The notes: generated from the letters alone by a model not told the origin. A stretch of 64,000 nt of DNA from Smallanthus sonchifolius (GCA_023525975.1 CM042029.1:68791429-68855428); one strand, 5' to 3'; positions 41,923-53,935 are shown, counted from the first letter of the stretch. Numbers and translations are program-made.

Positions 41923-42169
41923 AAATTCCACATCACTGATTAAGATGGAGTGTTGCTATGTTCATAAGTAATGATCTGCCTCAAATACCAACGTGTTTTG
42001 GGAGCATTGGCTATGGATGATAGGAAAACTTCATAGTTAAGCGTGCTCAAGTGAAAGTACTATTAGGATGGGTGACCTCCTGGGAAATCTCCACCCGAGC
42101 AACCAAAACCAAATCCGTGAACTCCCATTGAGCAGATAATATTGGTGGTGCGAGAGGCGGTATGTTACA
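41921..42169 (+). mobile_element. Cassandra-type LTR with 5S rRNA-like core
   Basis: The layout matches Cassandra LTRs: CCACATC near the start, a GGGAGCATTGGCT segment, a 5S-derived core, then CCGTGAACTCCC.. and an end in GGTATGTTACA. Only one copy is seen and no PBS follows, so it is a solo or remnant LTR. Confidence 0.72.
42030..42090 (+). ncRNA. 5S rRNA-like segment inside the Cassandra LTR
   Basis: AGTTAAGCGTGCTCAAGTGA (box A-like, 42035-42054) and AGGATGGGTGACCTCCTGGG (box C, 42065-42084) match the 3' two thirds of plant 5S rRNA, including the internal pol III promoter. The 5' third is not recognisable. It is not a functional 5S gene. Confidence 0.8.
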
Positions 42170-42900
42170 CATATGGTTTGGTGCCCCTAGCTGGGAGCCA
42201 AGTCAGCCGGATAATTTTAATCTGATACAAATTAGAGGGGAAGACTAATGTTTTCGGGAGCCCGTTTGAGCCAAGCCGACCAATGAGTTGTCTACGTCCC
42301 AAATTAACCACGTTTTTGATTTCTTAAAAAATCAATTTATTACAAAGCAGATTTCAACCCAAATGATATGTACTTAATCTGATTATCTTTCAAAACCTCT
42401 CTACCTTGTTTTGTTGTCTTACTTGTTTTTTATTTATTAAAACATTTGCACCCATTTTATTAAACTAAAAAGCAACAACGATTGACAATAAAAGCATTTA
42501 CACCCATTTGATGAGGATCCGGAGAAATTGCAAACCAAACTTAATGTAAAACTCTTGAAAATTTTCAGATCTGATGACAATATTTCTTCGCCACACTTAA
42601 TCTGAATATATCTTTTTCATCTCATATCTACTTTCTCTCTCTAAAAAGTCTTCAATTTATCGTCTCTAATGGATTTCAAGAGCGAAGTTTGTATCAAATT
42701 AGCGGTTAAACTAATTGATTAGATTAACCTTGTACTGATGCCAACTGGATCAAATTCTACGTGCATGAACATCCACTTGAATATATGTATAGAAAGGTGG
42801 TTGCGGTCAAGATTATCAACAATTGATAAAATCATAAACAATCTTAGAATACATTATAAAACAACAATAAGGATGTAATTTATCATATTATTGATTAAAG
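42170..42900. other. No gene recognised
   Basis: AT-rich and no ORF. A purine tract GAGGGGAAG near 42236 is isolated. Confidence 0.45.
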
Positions 42901-43423
42901 CTCATGTCTAACCCTGTGAGAGCTCTTCCTGGGGAAGGTGACTCCTAAGAACACACACTCAAATGAATGAGCAAAGGTCCTATTTATAGGTGTCTTTGGT
43001 CTTCTATAGCCGCCTCTATAAAGAAACCCATTTAACTTAGTCAAAACACTTGAACAAAGTCTTTGATTAATTAATATGAAGCTTGACTTTGATCCGATGT
43101 TATTATCCTTAGTTCGATATAACTTGCTTTAGACAAAATCTTCGAGTTCTTCAATACCTATTAGTTAAGACAAAAAAACCTTAGTCTAAACCTTTTGTGA
43201 AGATTTCAAAGGATCGGACTATGTCCATTACGTCAGACTAACGTAGGGTATCCACTGGACCGCTACCCATTGGCTAATGGTCCGTTATGGCACACACGAA
43301 TCTTGTCGCTGGGGTCTTAGCGGACTGACATCACACACTGCGACGGTCCGCTACAGATAGGACATGGCTGGCGGACCACGTTCAAGCTAACGGTCCGCTA
43401 TGCACCTTCCTAGGCGCCCTCTG
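42901..43423 (-). repeat. Fragment of an unidentified LTR (minus strand)
   Basis: The minus strand carries a TATA-like CTATAAATAG at 42989-42980, and upstream of it (43200-43420) several copies of GCGGACCG/CGGTCCGC, a U3-like repeated motif. The fragment is cut at 43423 by the Tekay LTR. No partner copy is in the window. Confidence 0.4.
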
Positions 43424-46400
43424 TGTCACACCCCGCCGAAGACGGAAACACGGAGTATGACCGATATATCGCATTGAACACAAGTACAAGAGAAACTAAA
43501 AGGAAAGTTATGCATTGCATTGAACCATACTACATGCTTCTAACGAATGTACGAATACATGAAAATACTGAATCAATACAAAGGGTCTAAAATGCCCAAC
43601 TACAACCAAAAGTACATAATAATAACTCTTCCCAAAAGCAAGCCGTTTAAAGCTCGTTATCCCCATAACTGTTTACCTGAAAAGCATGTTTCGAAAACGG
43701 GTCAACTATAAAAATAGTTGGTGAGCACGCAGATTTTACGACTCTATAAAAAGTAAGTAAATAAATTTCAAAATGTAATAGTAACCATCCGTAGATGATC
43801 AAGTACACGTGTTAAGATATAATTACCCTGAGTCACAATCAAAACCGTCAGACTAGTTGTTGCCCCTGTATCCAGGTGTCGAATGTGAACACCTATTATG
43901 GCTAATTGTGCGCCTAAATGACCCTACAAGTCTGGTTGGCGCGACCAACCCTGGGCAGGGGTGTCAACCCAAATAGTACTATTCATAGAATCCCAGGCTA
44001 ATTCCTTAGCAAATGGTTATTAAAATGTCCACGTAGAGGACTTTACAAGCTCCCAATGTTGACTCATGCAAACATATAGGTCGAGTCTTGTTTTCTTGTT
44101 ATCATATTAAAACGAGTACGAATATGTTTCAAGAATCAAACGTATCAAGTAAATGTTTCATGTTTTAAAACCTGTAAGCAAATATGTTTCTCCTCCGACG
44201 TTTCTAAAACCTTTAAAAGTAAAAAGGGGTTGTGAAACTCACTTAAACAACGTCAGTGATAAGTGTGACATAGTCAACAAAAACCGCAAAGTACGATTAA
44301 CATCCAAATTCTATCAAAGGCCAGCAGCCAAATGCAAGCAAAGTGTGGCTAGCAACTCAGTGCTACCAAGGTACGGTTAAATCCGCAAGAACCGCAAAAA
44401 CAGGTGTCCTAACCGAGTCCTACTAACCAAGTAGACACGAAAAAATAGCATTTAGGACGCCTAAAGTATAAAACTGAGTGTACTACTCAAAAAGTGGCTA
44501 TGCAGTCGGTTGCATACCCAAAACCCGTACACACACGTACGAACCGCTCAAAAGTTGTAAAACCGGCTTTTATATAAATTCGTGACTTTGAAACCTTAAG
44601 TTTTAGATTTTATTAATGAATATCAGAAGTTATAATATCATATATGACAAAATCTAAAGTCACAGTTTCGTTTGACCAAAAACGCGATTATACGCGTAAA
44701 GTAAGGTTTACGGTTTAAAAATCCGATTCATCCGAAATTAGGGTTTTAGTGTGATTTTAGCACCCAATTTAAAAGTCCAAATTTTATATTTTTAATATGA
44801 TAATACTTCTGTCCAAACTCCCATTAAGACTTTTATAAAAATATTTTTATACAAAAATTTCCAAAAATAGTAACTTTTTATAAAGTTTTAATTAACAATA
44901 ATTCTAAAACCATATTTAGACATAAAATTAATGCTTGAAACTTTCACTAATTGTTCACATATGTAAATAAAAATTTCTAGCCAATTTTCAAAATTTTTCA
45001 ATATCCAGATTATTTATTATGAATATAATATTGTTAAAATTTAACAAATTCGGGAAAAATAGTTAGAATTGTCCAAACTTCATCAAATTGTTACCAAATT
45101 AGTTTAAGCTCCATATGGGATTCTATGATAAGTTTCAAGTCCTAATGTTGTCCAGAATTATATGATTCCAAATTCAATCTTTAAAACTTCATAAATACCA
45201 AACACCTACTTAGACAACTCCAATTTTTATGAATTTTGGCAGGAGTCATGTTTTATCATATACTAATTACTGACCAAATTCAAGATTTTTTCAATACTCA
45301 GAGGTATTTTTCTCAATTTTCATGTATTAAACTTGTAGAAATTTTAATAAATAATCTATAAATAGTTTAGTTACCAAAAATTTCATATCTTACTTTTTAT
45401 ATAAATACTATTTTTTAAAAATAAATTTGGAAGCTAAATCAAAAGGTTATAAAAATCCATAAAAAAAACAATTATTGTATAAAAATAAATATATTAGTTA
45501 CACGTGAACCGGGATTGGGTTTATAACCTAATAACCATTCAAAATATCAAATATCTCAATACTAAATATTTTCGGGTTCAATTCCCAACCAATGACTCAT
45601 AATACTATTCTAACATAAAATTAAATATTAACGGGTAAAGTTTATACCTTTCGTATAAATGGTTCGCGTACGCGGAACCTCCCATATTTCACATGCAATA
45701 CGAACCAAAAACACCATTAGGATCGTTTTTATCTCCCGAGCATTTTCACATGCTCAAAATTGACATGCAATGCCGTTTGGATGGCCATGCAACCCGATCA
45801 ATTCCTATTTCGGTCCTATAAACTGTTACAACCTGTTCATATTCAAACATATAGTTCCCAACATCTTATCGGAATTTCCTACAGTGATAACATTCATATT
45901 TGTTCTAAGAAACTCATGTCCAAAACTCGTCACGATCCAACGGTCGGATCTCCGGGGATTGACGATTCTTTGAGACCCAGTTTTTTAAATCCGAAAATCC
46001 GATCAGTCGCAATCGAGGGTACAAAACGCATAACTAGAGAGCTCTGATCAGAAATTCCTCCGGTAGGGTTTTGTAACTATATGTTGAAAAGATCATATCC
46101 AAAATTCATGTATTTCTAATGGTCGGATTTCCGGAGATCGTCCGATATTTAAGACTGCGTACGCATAAAACTTTCTGGACAGAATTTAAAAACTCTTTTT
46201 AGCGAATTTAAGAAAGGATTTAGACAAATCTGAGCTTACCATTGCGTTCGTAGCGTCGAGAAATGGTTCTAGGGGAAAAACGGGCTTCGACCGCCACCGG
46301 CCACCCCACCGGACCACCGCGGACCGCCGTCGGCCGCCACCGGACCACCGCCGGACCACCACCGGACCGCCACCAGCTCCAGCCCTCTCTCTCTCTAATT

Positions 46401-46826
46401 TCTTTCAATGACTTGAGCAAATGAGAAAAAGAGAGTGTAGTGGGGTATTTATATCCCTCGTGGTCTTTGATCGCGTGCCGGTTTCTCGCTTAAACGAACA
46501 CCATAAAAAAATAGAGGCGTTATTTTACCCAAAAATAACTTATTATAATTTATTATTTTTCCTCGAGTCCTTGCGTCTCATAAATATATATCCTTTCGGA
46601 TTTAAATTAAAATTTTACGAAACCGCTCAACTCGGGTGTTAACGCGTATAAACCCGAACTTGATCAATTTTTTTTTGACATTATAACACCCAAATAAATC
46701 TTGCTATTATCTTTCGTTCACTAACAAGTTTCTTTCATTTGAAAGTATATTTCAACATAATAATACTATTATTATTATATGAACTCGTCGAACGCGGTGT
46801 AAACCTGAAAATTCGCGGTTGTCACA
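43424..46826 (-). repeat. 3' LTR of the minus-strand Tekay element
   Basis: 3403 bp; on the minus strand starts TGTGACAACCGCG and ends CGGCGGGGTGTGACA. Matches 61422-64000 over the part visible. A GC-rich CACCGGACC/CCGCCACC repeat block lies at 46285-46380. Confidence 0.87.
46440..46456 (-). promoter_or_regulatory. TATA-like promoter in the Tekay LTR
   Basis: The minus strand reads GGGATATAAATACCCC; about 30 bases downstream is a CT/GA-rich leader (AGAGAGAGAGGG), a typical retrotransposon U3/R arrangement. Confidence 0.55.
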
Positions 46827-46842
46827 TTATCCCCCAGTTGAA
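46827..46842 (-). promoter_or_regulatory. Polypurine tract of the minus-strand Tekay
   Basis: The minus strand reads TTCAACTGGGGGATAA immediately before the LTR start, preceded by TTTCGGGACAAAATTCC, the usual Tekay context. Confidence 0.8.
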
Positions 46843-47392
46843 GGAATTTTGTCCCGAAATTCAACTGGTATTATAATTGATAGGTTTATTTATGAAATTT
46901 GATTCAAGTACCGTCAAGAGAGATCCGGTTTCCTTAGAAATAGAAGAGAGGCTTGACAAATCGTAACATAAGAATCACAGAGAATAGGTTATGACTAGTT
47001 AGTCTCAAAAGCTAATTGAATAACGCGTGAGAGAGATCCTTCGAATTATCCAGAGAATCCATAGATAGTTGTTTCACCGAATCAGTCAAAAGGTACACTG
47101 CTGGTGTTATTCAGAATATTAACAAATCCGTCATAGGATTGATATACACAGGTATACAAAGTTGGTACAGATCTAGAACGATATTATGTTACAAAATCCC
47201 GGTGATTTTGTATCCTTTTATAAGCAAGGAAAAATATCATTCTGCTTGTTTCCATTAAGGAATACTATTATAACCATAAAATTTTAACATTAGAGGTGCT
47301 ATTAAGGTTCAAAGAATCGGTAGAATCACCATGACTCATTGAAATAAAAATGCGTCACAGCGATAACAAATACTATAGGTTATGAAGGATGA
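46843..47392 (-). other. Tekay 3' region, decayed, no clear ORF
   Basis: Lies between the PPT and the last recognisable pol residues. The reading is too degraded to follow. Confidence 0.45.
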
Positions 47393-47590
47393 TCATATCA
47401 TGTACTTAGAATACAGAGATAACACCTCGTTAAAATGAAACTTGTCGTCAATACGAACTTCCTTAGGTGGTATAATTACGGATTCATCGGCTAAACACCT
47501 TTTGAGACTCGATATACGATAAGCATCATATATACCATTAAGCTCCTGAGGTAGTTTCAGTTTGTATACAACAAGACCAATCAAATGATT
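47393..47590 (-). pseudogene. Tekay integrase C-terminus / start of chromodomain region
   Basis: Minus strand: VVYKLKLPQELNGIYDAYRISSLKRCLADESVIIP and EVRIDDKFHFNE. This matches the Tekay segment before the chromodomain. It adjoins the TSD of the plus-strand element at 47586-47590. The segment between the integrase core (continuing at 56973) and this point is missing. Confidence 0.8.
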
Positions 47591-50514
47591 TGTGACAATC
47601 CGGACTTTTCATTTTAACGTTGTTAACAATCCCGTTAGATATTCTTTTAAAAACTTAACCTCGTTAACTAAATGCAGTTACATCTTAACTTATTTAACAA
47701 AATTAAATCCCAAGGACTAATTCTGTCAATATCTGGATTCAAACTTCAGGGATCAAGTTGTAATTAGCCCAATTCTATTTCTGTTGACCCGAAAAGTCAA
47801 AATCAAGAGTTCTTGTTCCTGTTTGACTTGTGAAAGTCAAACCTTATATTCTTAAGGCTAATCCGCGAAGTATAGCCGAATTCAATTGGAATTCGTAACC
47901 GAAATAGACCTTAATGACAATCACAATCATCATGTAACCTTTAATCCTCGTTAAATTACCGAATTAATCCTAATTATGTCACTATAGTCGTAACCGTCGA
48001 CTTCACTAACAAATACTATCAAATTCACCATTTCATGTATACCAATTCACGAATTGAGTCCCTGCACACGATTTACGAAACTCTCTGGAGCATTTCCACA
48101 CATCAAGTTCACTGTGATCGAAGCCAGAGTCGCGAAAGAGCAACCGTACGCGAAGTCGGAGCTGCCCTAGTCAATCTCGGTCGATCCACAACTATTTCTG
48201 GTATTTAAACCCACCTATAGCTTCGTTTTTACCTGTTAATCAAAAGCCCTATGATTATTGTGGCTTGCATTATCGAATTCTGCGGGAACCAGTTCTAGGG
48301 TTCATATACTTTCGGATTTAATCGAACCGTATCAATTCGGTAATGAATACTGAAATTGAACATGTCCACAGACTCGTCCCGATGTCTAGATCAAAAGCCC
48401 TATGCTAATTCAAACTTATAACATCAAATTGTTTGAAATCACTAACCTAGGTTTCTTACGAATTTCGATTTGGGGCTTTCGATATTAGACACTATATTAA
48501 TCAAATTAAACTACATGATCAGGTTCGCAACCCCTCTTTTAATAAAAGCCCTATGATTTCAATCCAAATCAATACAGAATTCGATCAAATTAATCTTATG
48601 TTCTTGGGCTAGGGTTCGGCCCGTATTTGCGTGATTAAATGATTCAAAACGTGCAAGTTTTACAATTAAACATCACTTCAGATTCGCCATATCTCAATTA
48701 ACAAAACCCCTATGTCATTTGGTGTAATCGAAGCCGAATTCATCGGATTTGGGATGATCCGGGGTTCGAAATCGCGTTTGGGGGAAGGGACTTGATGGCC
48801 GAGATGATTAAAACCATTTTGGTTTATTTAACATTGTGATTCCCTAGCGGGTGGAACTGGTTAAAGTAGTGTGCTTGTGTGGGAGAGACTCGGGTTCGAG
48901 TCTCTCCACACAGTTTTATTTTTAAAACAAATTTTCAATATTATTTTGATATTAAAACCCAACCCAATATTATTATATTAATATATAAACGTGTTTTATC
49001 CCGGAAAACGACCCGTAGGCTCGGGTTTAATTTATTAATCCATTTTATTAGTTTTCCCACTTTTATAAAAAAAATATATTTATGTTATTATCAAATAAAA
49101 ATAATATATTTATATTATTTTCAAACCGTAACTTCGTATAAAATAATATGTTTATATTATTTTCAACCCGTGACTAATCTTATTAAATAATATATATGTT
49201 TATATTATTTCGTATCGTTTTATACCTCGTGTGATGTTTTCAAACCAATTAATAATATAATTGTTATATTATTTACCCACGTTTATAAACTCAATGAAAC
49301 GTTTCAAACTTGTAAATAATATAAGTTATTATATTATTTACCCTCGCTTTTATCCTCGATCAAAAATAATATATTTATTATTTTTCCACACAAATGACTA
49401 TTTTAGTAAATCCTTCGAACCTAGAAATAATATATTTAATTATATTATTTTCCTAACTTTTGTAAACGACTTTAACGTATGAATGTATTTATTTATTTAG
49501 TATTTGTTATTAACGTACGACACGTAACGCTTTTTCCTTAATGATTTTATTAAGAAATTTATCTAATTCCGTAGACACGTTCGTATACTCTTTAGTCCTT
49601 AGAATACGTTAAGACGTTCAATCTTCCGTGTCGTCGTCACAAATCCCAATGCATCCCTAACTGTTATATATGTATCTCTAGGGCATACGTAAGCCGTGCA
49701 GGCTAACACTCGTGTACCAAATCTCTTACTTGTGTGATACTACCTCCTACGCAACGCAGGTGAATTTCACGGCCCCTTTTACTGTTTTTATTTGGGGGAG
49801 AAAACATGTCACAACTTTTTGGTTTATTGTAATTCATATGATATCACTGTTGAGGCTAAGCGTAACACACTATCATGAAAAGTCCTCACACACATCGGAC
49901 CGTTAATATGGTATGAACGAGGTAATTCTGGTAGTACTACTGGGTTTGGCAAACCTCACCCGTGTTAGTCGCGCTAACTCGATTGGAGGTCGAACGGGTG
50001 TTATATTGACCTTAACACATTAGTCAGAGTTGATAGACCTGGCTGGAGGCAAACAAACAAACACACTGTCAGTTTCGGTTGCGAGCGCTTTAGCAAAACA
50101 TGAATATAGGCATGCAACCTATTGATATGCATATTGAATGTACATAATCCGTAAACGCTTTACTTTAAATGATTGAAACCTGTGAACTCACCAACCTAGT
50201 GTTGACTCGTTTTCTTACATGTTTTCTCAGGTTGGCACTCAGGATCACGTTAAGTCATGCATGTGTCTTGGACTCCAATTGAAATAATTGTCTACTGAAT
50301 AATATTTATGTTTTGTTTGTAATTAGACTTGGGCTCGTTGTTTTGCGCATTTACTTTCATTTAACGCTTCCGCATATACGCTCTGAACCTTGATCTTTTA
50401 TATTATTACATTTCAAGCCCATATAGTGTCGTTTGAAGTAACTGATGTCTGAGATCCTGGTTTGTCACCTTCCAAAACGGTAAAACTCTGTTAGTGGAAT
50501 TTAGGGGTGTGATA
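47591..50514 (+). repeat. 5' LTR of the young Tekay derivative
   Basis: Starts TGTGACAATCCGG and ends GGGTGTGATA (3' copy GTGTGACA). AT-rich second half with many AATAATAT tracts. CAAAAGCCCTATG-like words recur four times between 48240 and 48715 at about 150-bp spacing. Confidence 0.9.
48856..48916 (+). promoter_or_regulatory. pol III box-like hairpin in the 5' LTR
   Basis: TGGTTAAAGTAG (box A-like, 48858-48869) is followed 23 bases later by GGGTTCGAGTCT (box B-like, 48892-48903). The box B sits in a hairpin whose arms are GGAGAGACTC and GAGTCTCTCC, extended by TGTGT/ACACA. No full tRNA cloverleaf is present. Confidence 0.5.
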
Positions 50515-50517
50515 GAT

Positions 50518-50530
50518 TGGTATCAGAGAC
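50518..50530 (+). promoter_or_regulatory. Primer binding site of the young Tekay
   Basis: TGGTATCAGAGAC, one change from the initiator-Met complement, three bases after the LTR. Confidence 0.8.
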
Positions 50531-50622
50531 ATTGGTTATAGAGAACTAGGACTGCATTCTAGACTATAGCCACACACATTAGTTACTTGGCATAGACACT
50601 TACTCCTTATGTTTCAGGAATT

Positions 50623-51264
50623 ATGTCTACACCACCATCTTCACCACCTACCAATCAGGAACATGACATTCCTGCCATTGCATCACCGGAGCCCAAGAAG
50701 CGTAGACTTGAGCCCATTGATAACTCTATTGTGTATGGAGAGCCCATGCATATCCAGAATGGGAGTGACTGGGATTGGTACCCCGGTTTACTGAGCAAAT
50801 GGGTTAGACAGGAACGAGTTCCATCACCATACTTTGGAGCTTCATCATCATCAGGACCACGTTTACCATTACTACCTTGCCACTTGGAGCAAGCCTTTGC
50901 AGCATTTGTAGCAACTATGGATCGAGTGATCCGGAATATGAGAGACGCAGCAGGAGCGATCACAGGTCTGTTAAGAGGAGAGAAACAAACGGATCACAGG
51001 ATAGATCTGCAAGTAGCAGAACTGGCAAGCACTGACCGCTTGCATAATGCATTAGTGGACGAGGTAAGGGCGTTACAGGCTAGAGTGAATGCACTCGAGG
51101 AGGCTGAAGTAGAATCTCAGGAAAGAATTGGAGAGTTAGAGATACAACTTGCAGCAGCTTTAGAGCCAGCTGAAGTACCTAATTTTGAGCCTGAGGATAA
51201 GCCTGAGGAAGTAAAGGAGGATGATGCTGAATCAGTCATCTCATCCGCCGGCAGTGGAGCATGA
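50623..51264 (+). CDS. Intact leader ORF before gag (213 codons)
   Basis: Between PBS and gag, undamaged in a copy whose other ORFs are broken. The N-terminus is P/S-rich with a basic patch (EPKKRRLEP), then an aromatic stretch (NGSDWDWYPGLLSKWVRQE), then a long helix with heptad-like Leu/Ala (RIDLQVAELASTDRLHNALV and RALQARVNALEEAEVES), a likely coiled coil, and an acidic tail (EDKPEEVKEDDAES). No zinc finger or enzyme motif. Similar upstream ORFs occur in Asteraceae Tekay elements as I recall. Function unknown; a nucleic-acid or capsid accessory role would be speculation. Confidence 0.65.
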   Translation: MSTPPSSPPTNQEHDIPAIASPEPKKRRLEPIDNSIVYGEPMHIQNGSDWDWYPGLLSKWVRQERVPSPYFGASSSSGPRLPLLPCHLEQAFAAFVATMDRVIRNMRDAAGAITGLLRGEKQTDHRIDLQVAELASTDRLHNALVDEVRALQARVNALEEAEVESQERIGELEIQLAAALEPAEVPNFEPEDKPEEVKEDDAESVISSAGSGA

Positions 51265-51534
51265 TATTCCATTCTATTCTATCTTATCTTATTTTATCAT
51301 TTCTTTATGTTTCAAATAAAAACCTAAATGGGTAAGGATGTTCCCATTCCAATAAAATCTTAGTGAACTGTTTGAGTTGAACTATTTATTCTATGGCCTT
51401 ATGATTTAAGTTAGCCTTATACTGAAATCATAAACCTGCATGTCTTTACACATCTCCTTCTGTTTGCTTACACTTAAGTGATGTCAATATGCGATGTATT
51501 TACTCATTTCTCGTGTTTGTGAATATGAAGAATC

Positions 51535-52601
51535 ATGGCCGGACGTGGACGTGGCGGTCGCAACGGTGGTCGCGGAAATATCAACCTGACACCAGCCGAA
51601 TTGGCCGCGTTAATTAATGACAGTGTTGCTGAAGCCTTAGCAGCACACATTGCAGGTAAACATGTCAACCGTTAACTCTAGACAACCAACTGTACACATT
51701 TATTCCATTCTTTCCTAAACCCAACCTACTCTTTCTAATCCAGGGCAAGCGAACAATCCACAGAACAATCAGCATTATGGACTGCAAGCCCCACACATTC
51801 AGTGGAGCTGAGGGAGCTGTCGGATTACTCCAATGGTTTGAAAAGATTGAATCTGTATTCTCCATGTGTAACTTCCCTGTGGCCGACCGAGTCAAATTTG
51901 CATCGGGAACTCTAGAGGGTCCTGCCCTCACATGGTGGAATGCACAGGTCCAGATGCTAGGTCTGGACATGGCCAATGCATCACCATGGGAAGATTTCAA
52001 GATCCTGATGAAGGAAGAGTACTGTCCCAGGGATGAAATTCAGAAACTTGAGGGAGAATTCTGGAATCTGAAAATGGAGGGTTCTGAAATAGAACTCTAC
52101 ACCACTCGCTCGCATGAACTAGCAGGGATGTGTCCTCACATGGTCACACCACCCTACAAGAGAATTGAAATGTTCATCAGTGGATTAGTACCACAAATCC
52201 AAAGCATGGTTACTTCATCCAACCCCACTACCATTCAACAAACCATCCGTCTTGCTCACAAACTGACGGACCAAGTCGTTACCCAAGGGACACTACCTCC
52301 CAGGAAGTCAGCATCCAAGTCTACTGACAACAACAAGAGGAAGTTTGACAGTAGCAATAACAACATGGGATTTCAGCCAAATCAATCACAGCAACAACAA
52401 CAGCGTAGGTTTGAACCTACGAAGAACTTCAACCAGTCGAGCTCTTCGGGTCAGCATCAAAGTGGTTATATTGGGAGACACCCCAGGTGTAACAAATGTA
52501 ATTACCACCACCTCGGTTCTTGTGACAAAAACCGTTGCCAGCGGTGTGGCAAGGTGGGCCATACTGCCAAAGACTGCAGAGGGGAATTACAAGCCAAGTA
52601 G
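51535..52601 (+). pseudogene. Tekay gag (with an intron-like segment and a frameshift)
   Basis: The N-terminus is at ATG 51535: MAGRGRGGRNGGRG, NLTPAELAALINDSVAEALA. The frame stops soon after 51656, where an 88-bp GT..AG segment begins. Beyond it the reading QANNPQNNQHYG fits the family, then a frameshift leads into the core from 51777: MDCKPHTFSGAEGAVGLLQW, VKFASGTLEGPALTWWNAQ, EEYCPRDEIQKLEGEFW. The C-terminal zinc-binding part is CNKCNYHHLGSCDKNRCQRC then GHTAKDC. A TAG at 52599-52601 replaces an expected Gln; the frame continues with CFEYGKEGHFRKDC (Cys to Tyr in a knuckle) into protease. Confidence 0.82.
51656..51743 (+). other. Intron-like segment in gag
   Basis: Starts GTAAACATG and ends TTTCTAATCCAG, 88 bp, C/T-rich second half with a CTAAT branch-like word. 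Removal brings the two gag N-terminal parts into one frame as far as QHYG. Length is at the low end of plant introns. Confidence 0.45.
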
Positions 52602-53250
52602 CCCTTCCAACAACCGGGTTTTACCAAAGGTTGTTTTGAATATGGAAAAGAGGGACACTTCCGGAAGGATTGTCCACAATTAAAGAAGGGTGACATCGAC
52701 GACAACAACAACCACCAAAACAATAATAACAACCAGGGCAATAATGCAGGGAATGGTGCAAAGGGGCGAGCCTTTGTGCTAGGATCCGAAAAAGCTCGTT
52801 ATGACCACAACGTGGTTACCGGTAAGTTCCTTCTAAACAACTATTTTGCTTCTGTACTATTTGACACTGATGCTGATAGGGATTCCATGACTAATAAACT
52901 TAGCAACCTACTAAGAAAAACCCCAACCCTGTTAGAAAACAGATACACCATAGAAATAACCAACAGACAAGTAATATAAGCAACCCATGATCTTAAGGGT
53001 TGTAAACTTGAACTGACTAGTCATAAATTTGACTTTGATCTCATACCGGTCACACTCGGTAGTTTCGACATGATTGTCGGAATGGACTGATTATCTAAGA
53101 ACCAAGCTGAGATAATCTGTCGCGAGAAAATTGTTCGCCTTCCTCTTCCTAATGGATAAACCCTCTCCGTCCAAGGCGAAAGGAGTGGTGCTGTTATGGA
53201 CATCATATCCTTCATGAAGACACAAATAATAGTCTCTCTTACCTCTAGTG
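52602..53250 (+). pseudogene. Tekay gag tail and protease
   Basis: Continues the gag frame. N/Q-rich linker, then the protease: VVTGKFLLNNYFASVLFDTDAD, where the family has FDSGAD; the Asp is present but the Gly of D-[ST]-G is Asp. Later GSFDMIVGMD, then a stop in place of Trp, LSKNQAEI. Stops at 52977, about 53087 and 53157. The reading ends at a junction near 53250, after which integrase tail sequence begins in another frame. Confidence 0.8.
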
Positions 53251-53935
53251 GAGTCCTCCTACATTAATGGTTATCACACTATTATCAAGGTGGCACCATT
53301 CGAAGCATTGTACGGACGTAAATGCCGATCTCCTATCTGTTGGGCTGAAGTTGGGGATAGCCAACTTACAGGTCCCTAACTTATATTCGAAACCTCTGAA
53401 AAGATCGTTCAAATCCGAAACCGTATGGCGGCAGCTCGTGAGCGTCAAAAGAGCTATGCCGATGAGCGTCGTAAACCGTTAGAGTTTCAAATAGGCAACA
53501 TCTTCCTATTCAAAGTCTCACCTTGAAAGGGTGTAATTCACTTCAGGAAACAAGGTAAACTGAATTCTCGTTATGTTGGAACTTTCAAGATAGTGAGGAG
53601 AATTGGACAGTAGTGTATCAGCTGGACCTACCTGAAGGACTTAGTGGTGTACACAATGTCTTTCATGTCTCGAACTTGAAGAAATGTCTAGCAAACGAAA
53701 CACTAGTAGTTCCTCTTGAGGAACTACAAATCGATGAACAACTGCGGTTCGTTGAAGAACCGATAGAAATCATGGATAGAGAAATCAAAACGTTAAAACA
53801 CAGTAAAATCCCTATTGTCTGAGTTCGTTGGAACTCGAAACGCGGATCGAAATTCACGTGGGAGCGTGAGGATCAGATGATACGCAAGTATCCGCATCTG
53901 TTCAAGCAATCCACTTCAAACTCTTAAGGTACTAT
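53251..53935 (+). pseudogene. Tekay integrase C-terminus and chromodomain-type tail
   Basis: Begins inside integrase (INGYHTIIKVAPFEALYGRKC, SPICWAEVGDSQL), then RMAAARERQKSYADERRKP, then, in another frame, VYQLDLPEGLSGVHNVFHVS and CLANETLVVPLEELQIDE. After a TGA at 53821 comes VRWNSKRGSKFTWEREDQM, the end of the chromodomain region, to a stop near 53926. The catalytic core, RNase H and RT are absent: a deletion of several kilobases relative to a full Tekay. Chromodomains direct integration to chromatin. Confidence 0.83.

Noticed and set aside
42030..42090. A genuine 5S rRNA gene
   Set aside because: The 5' third is missing and the surroundings match a Cassandra LTR.
48856..48916. A tRNA gene
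   Set aside because: Only box-like motifs and a T-arm-like hairpin; no acceptor or anticodon stem.
48879..49190. 103-codon ORF found in both young Tekay LTRs (also 55331-55642), and the 73- and 64-codon ORFs nearby
   Set aside because: Duplicated because the LTRs are copies; AT-rich I/Y/F/K composition without domains.
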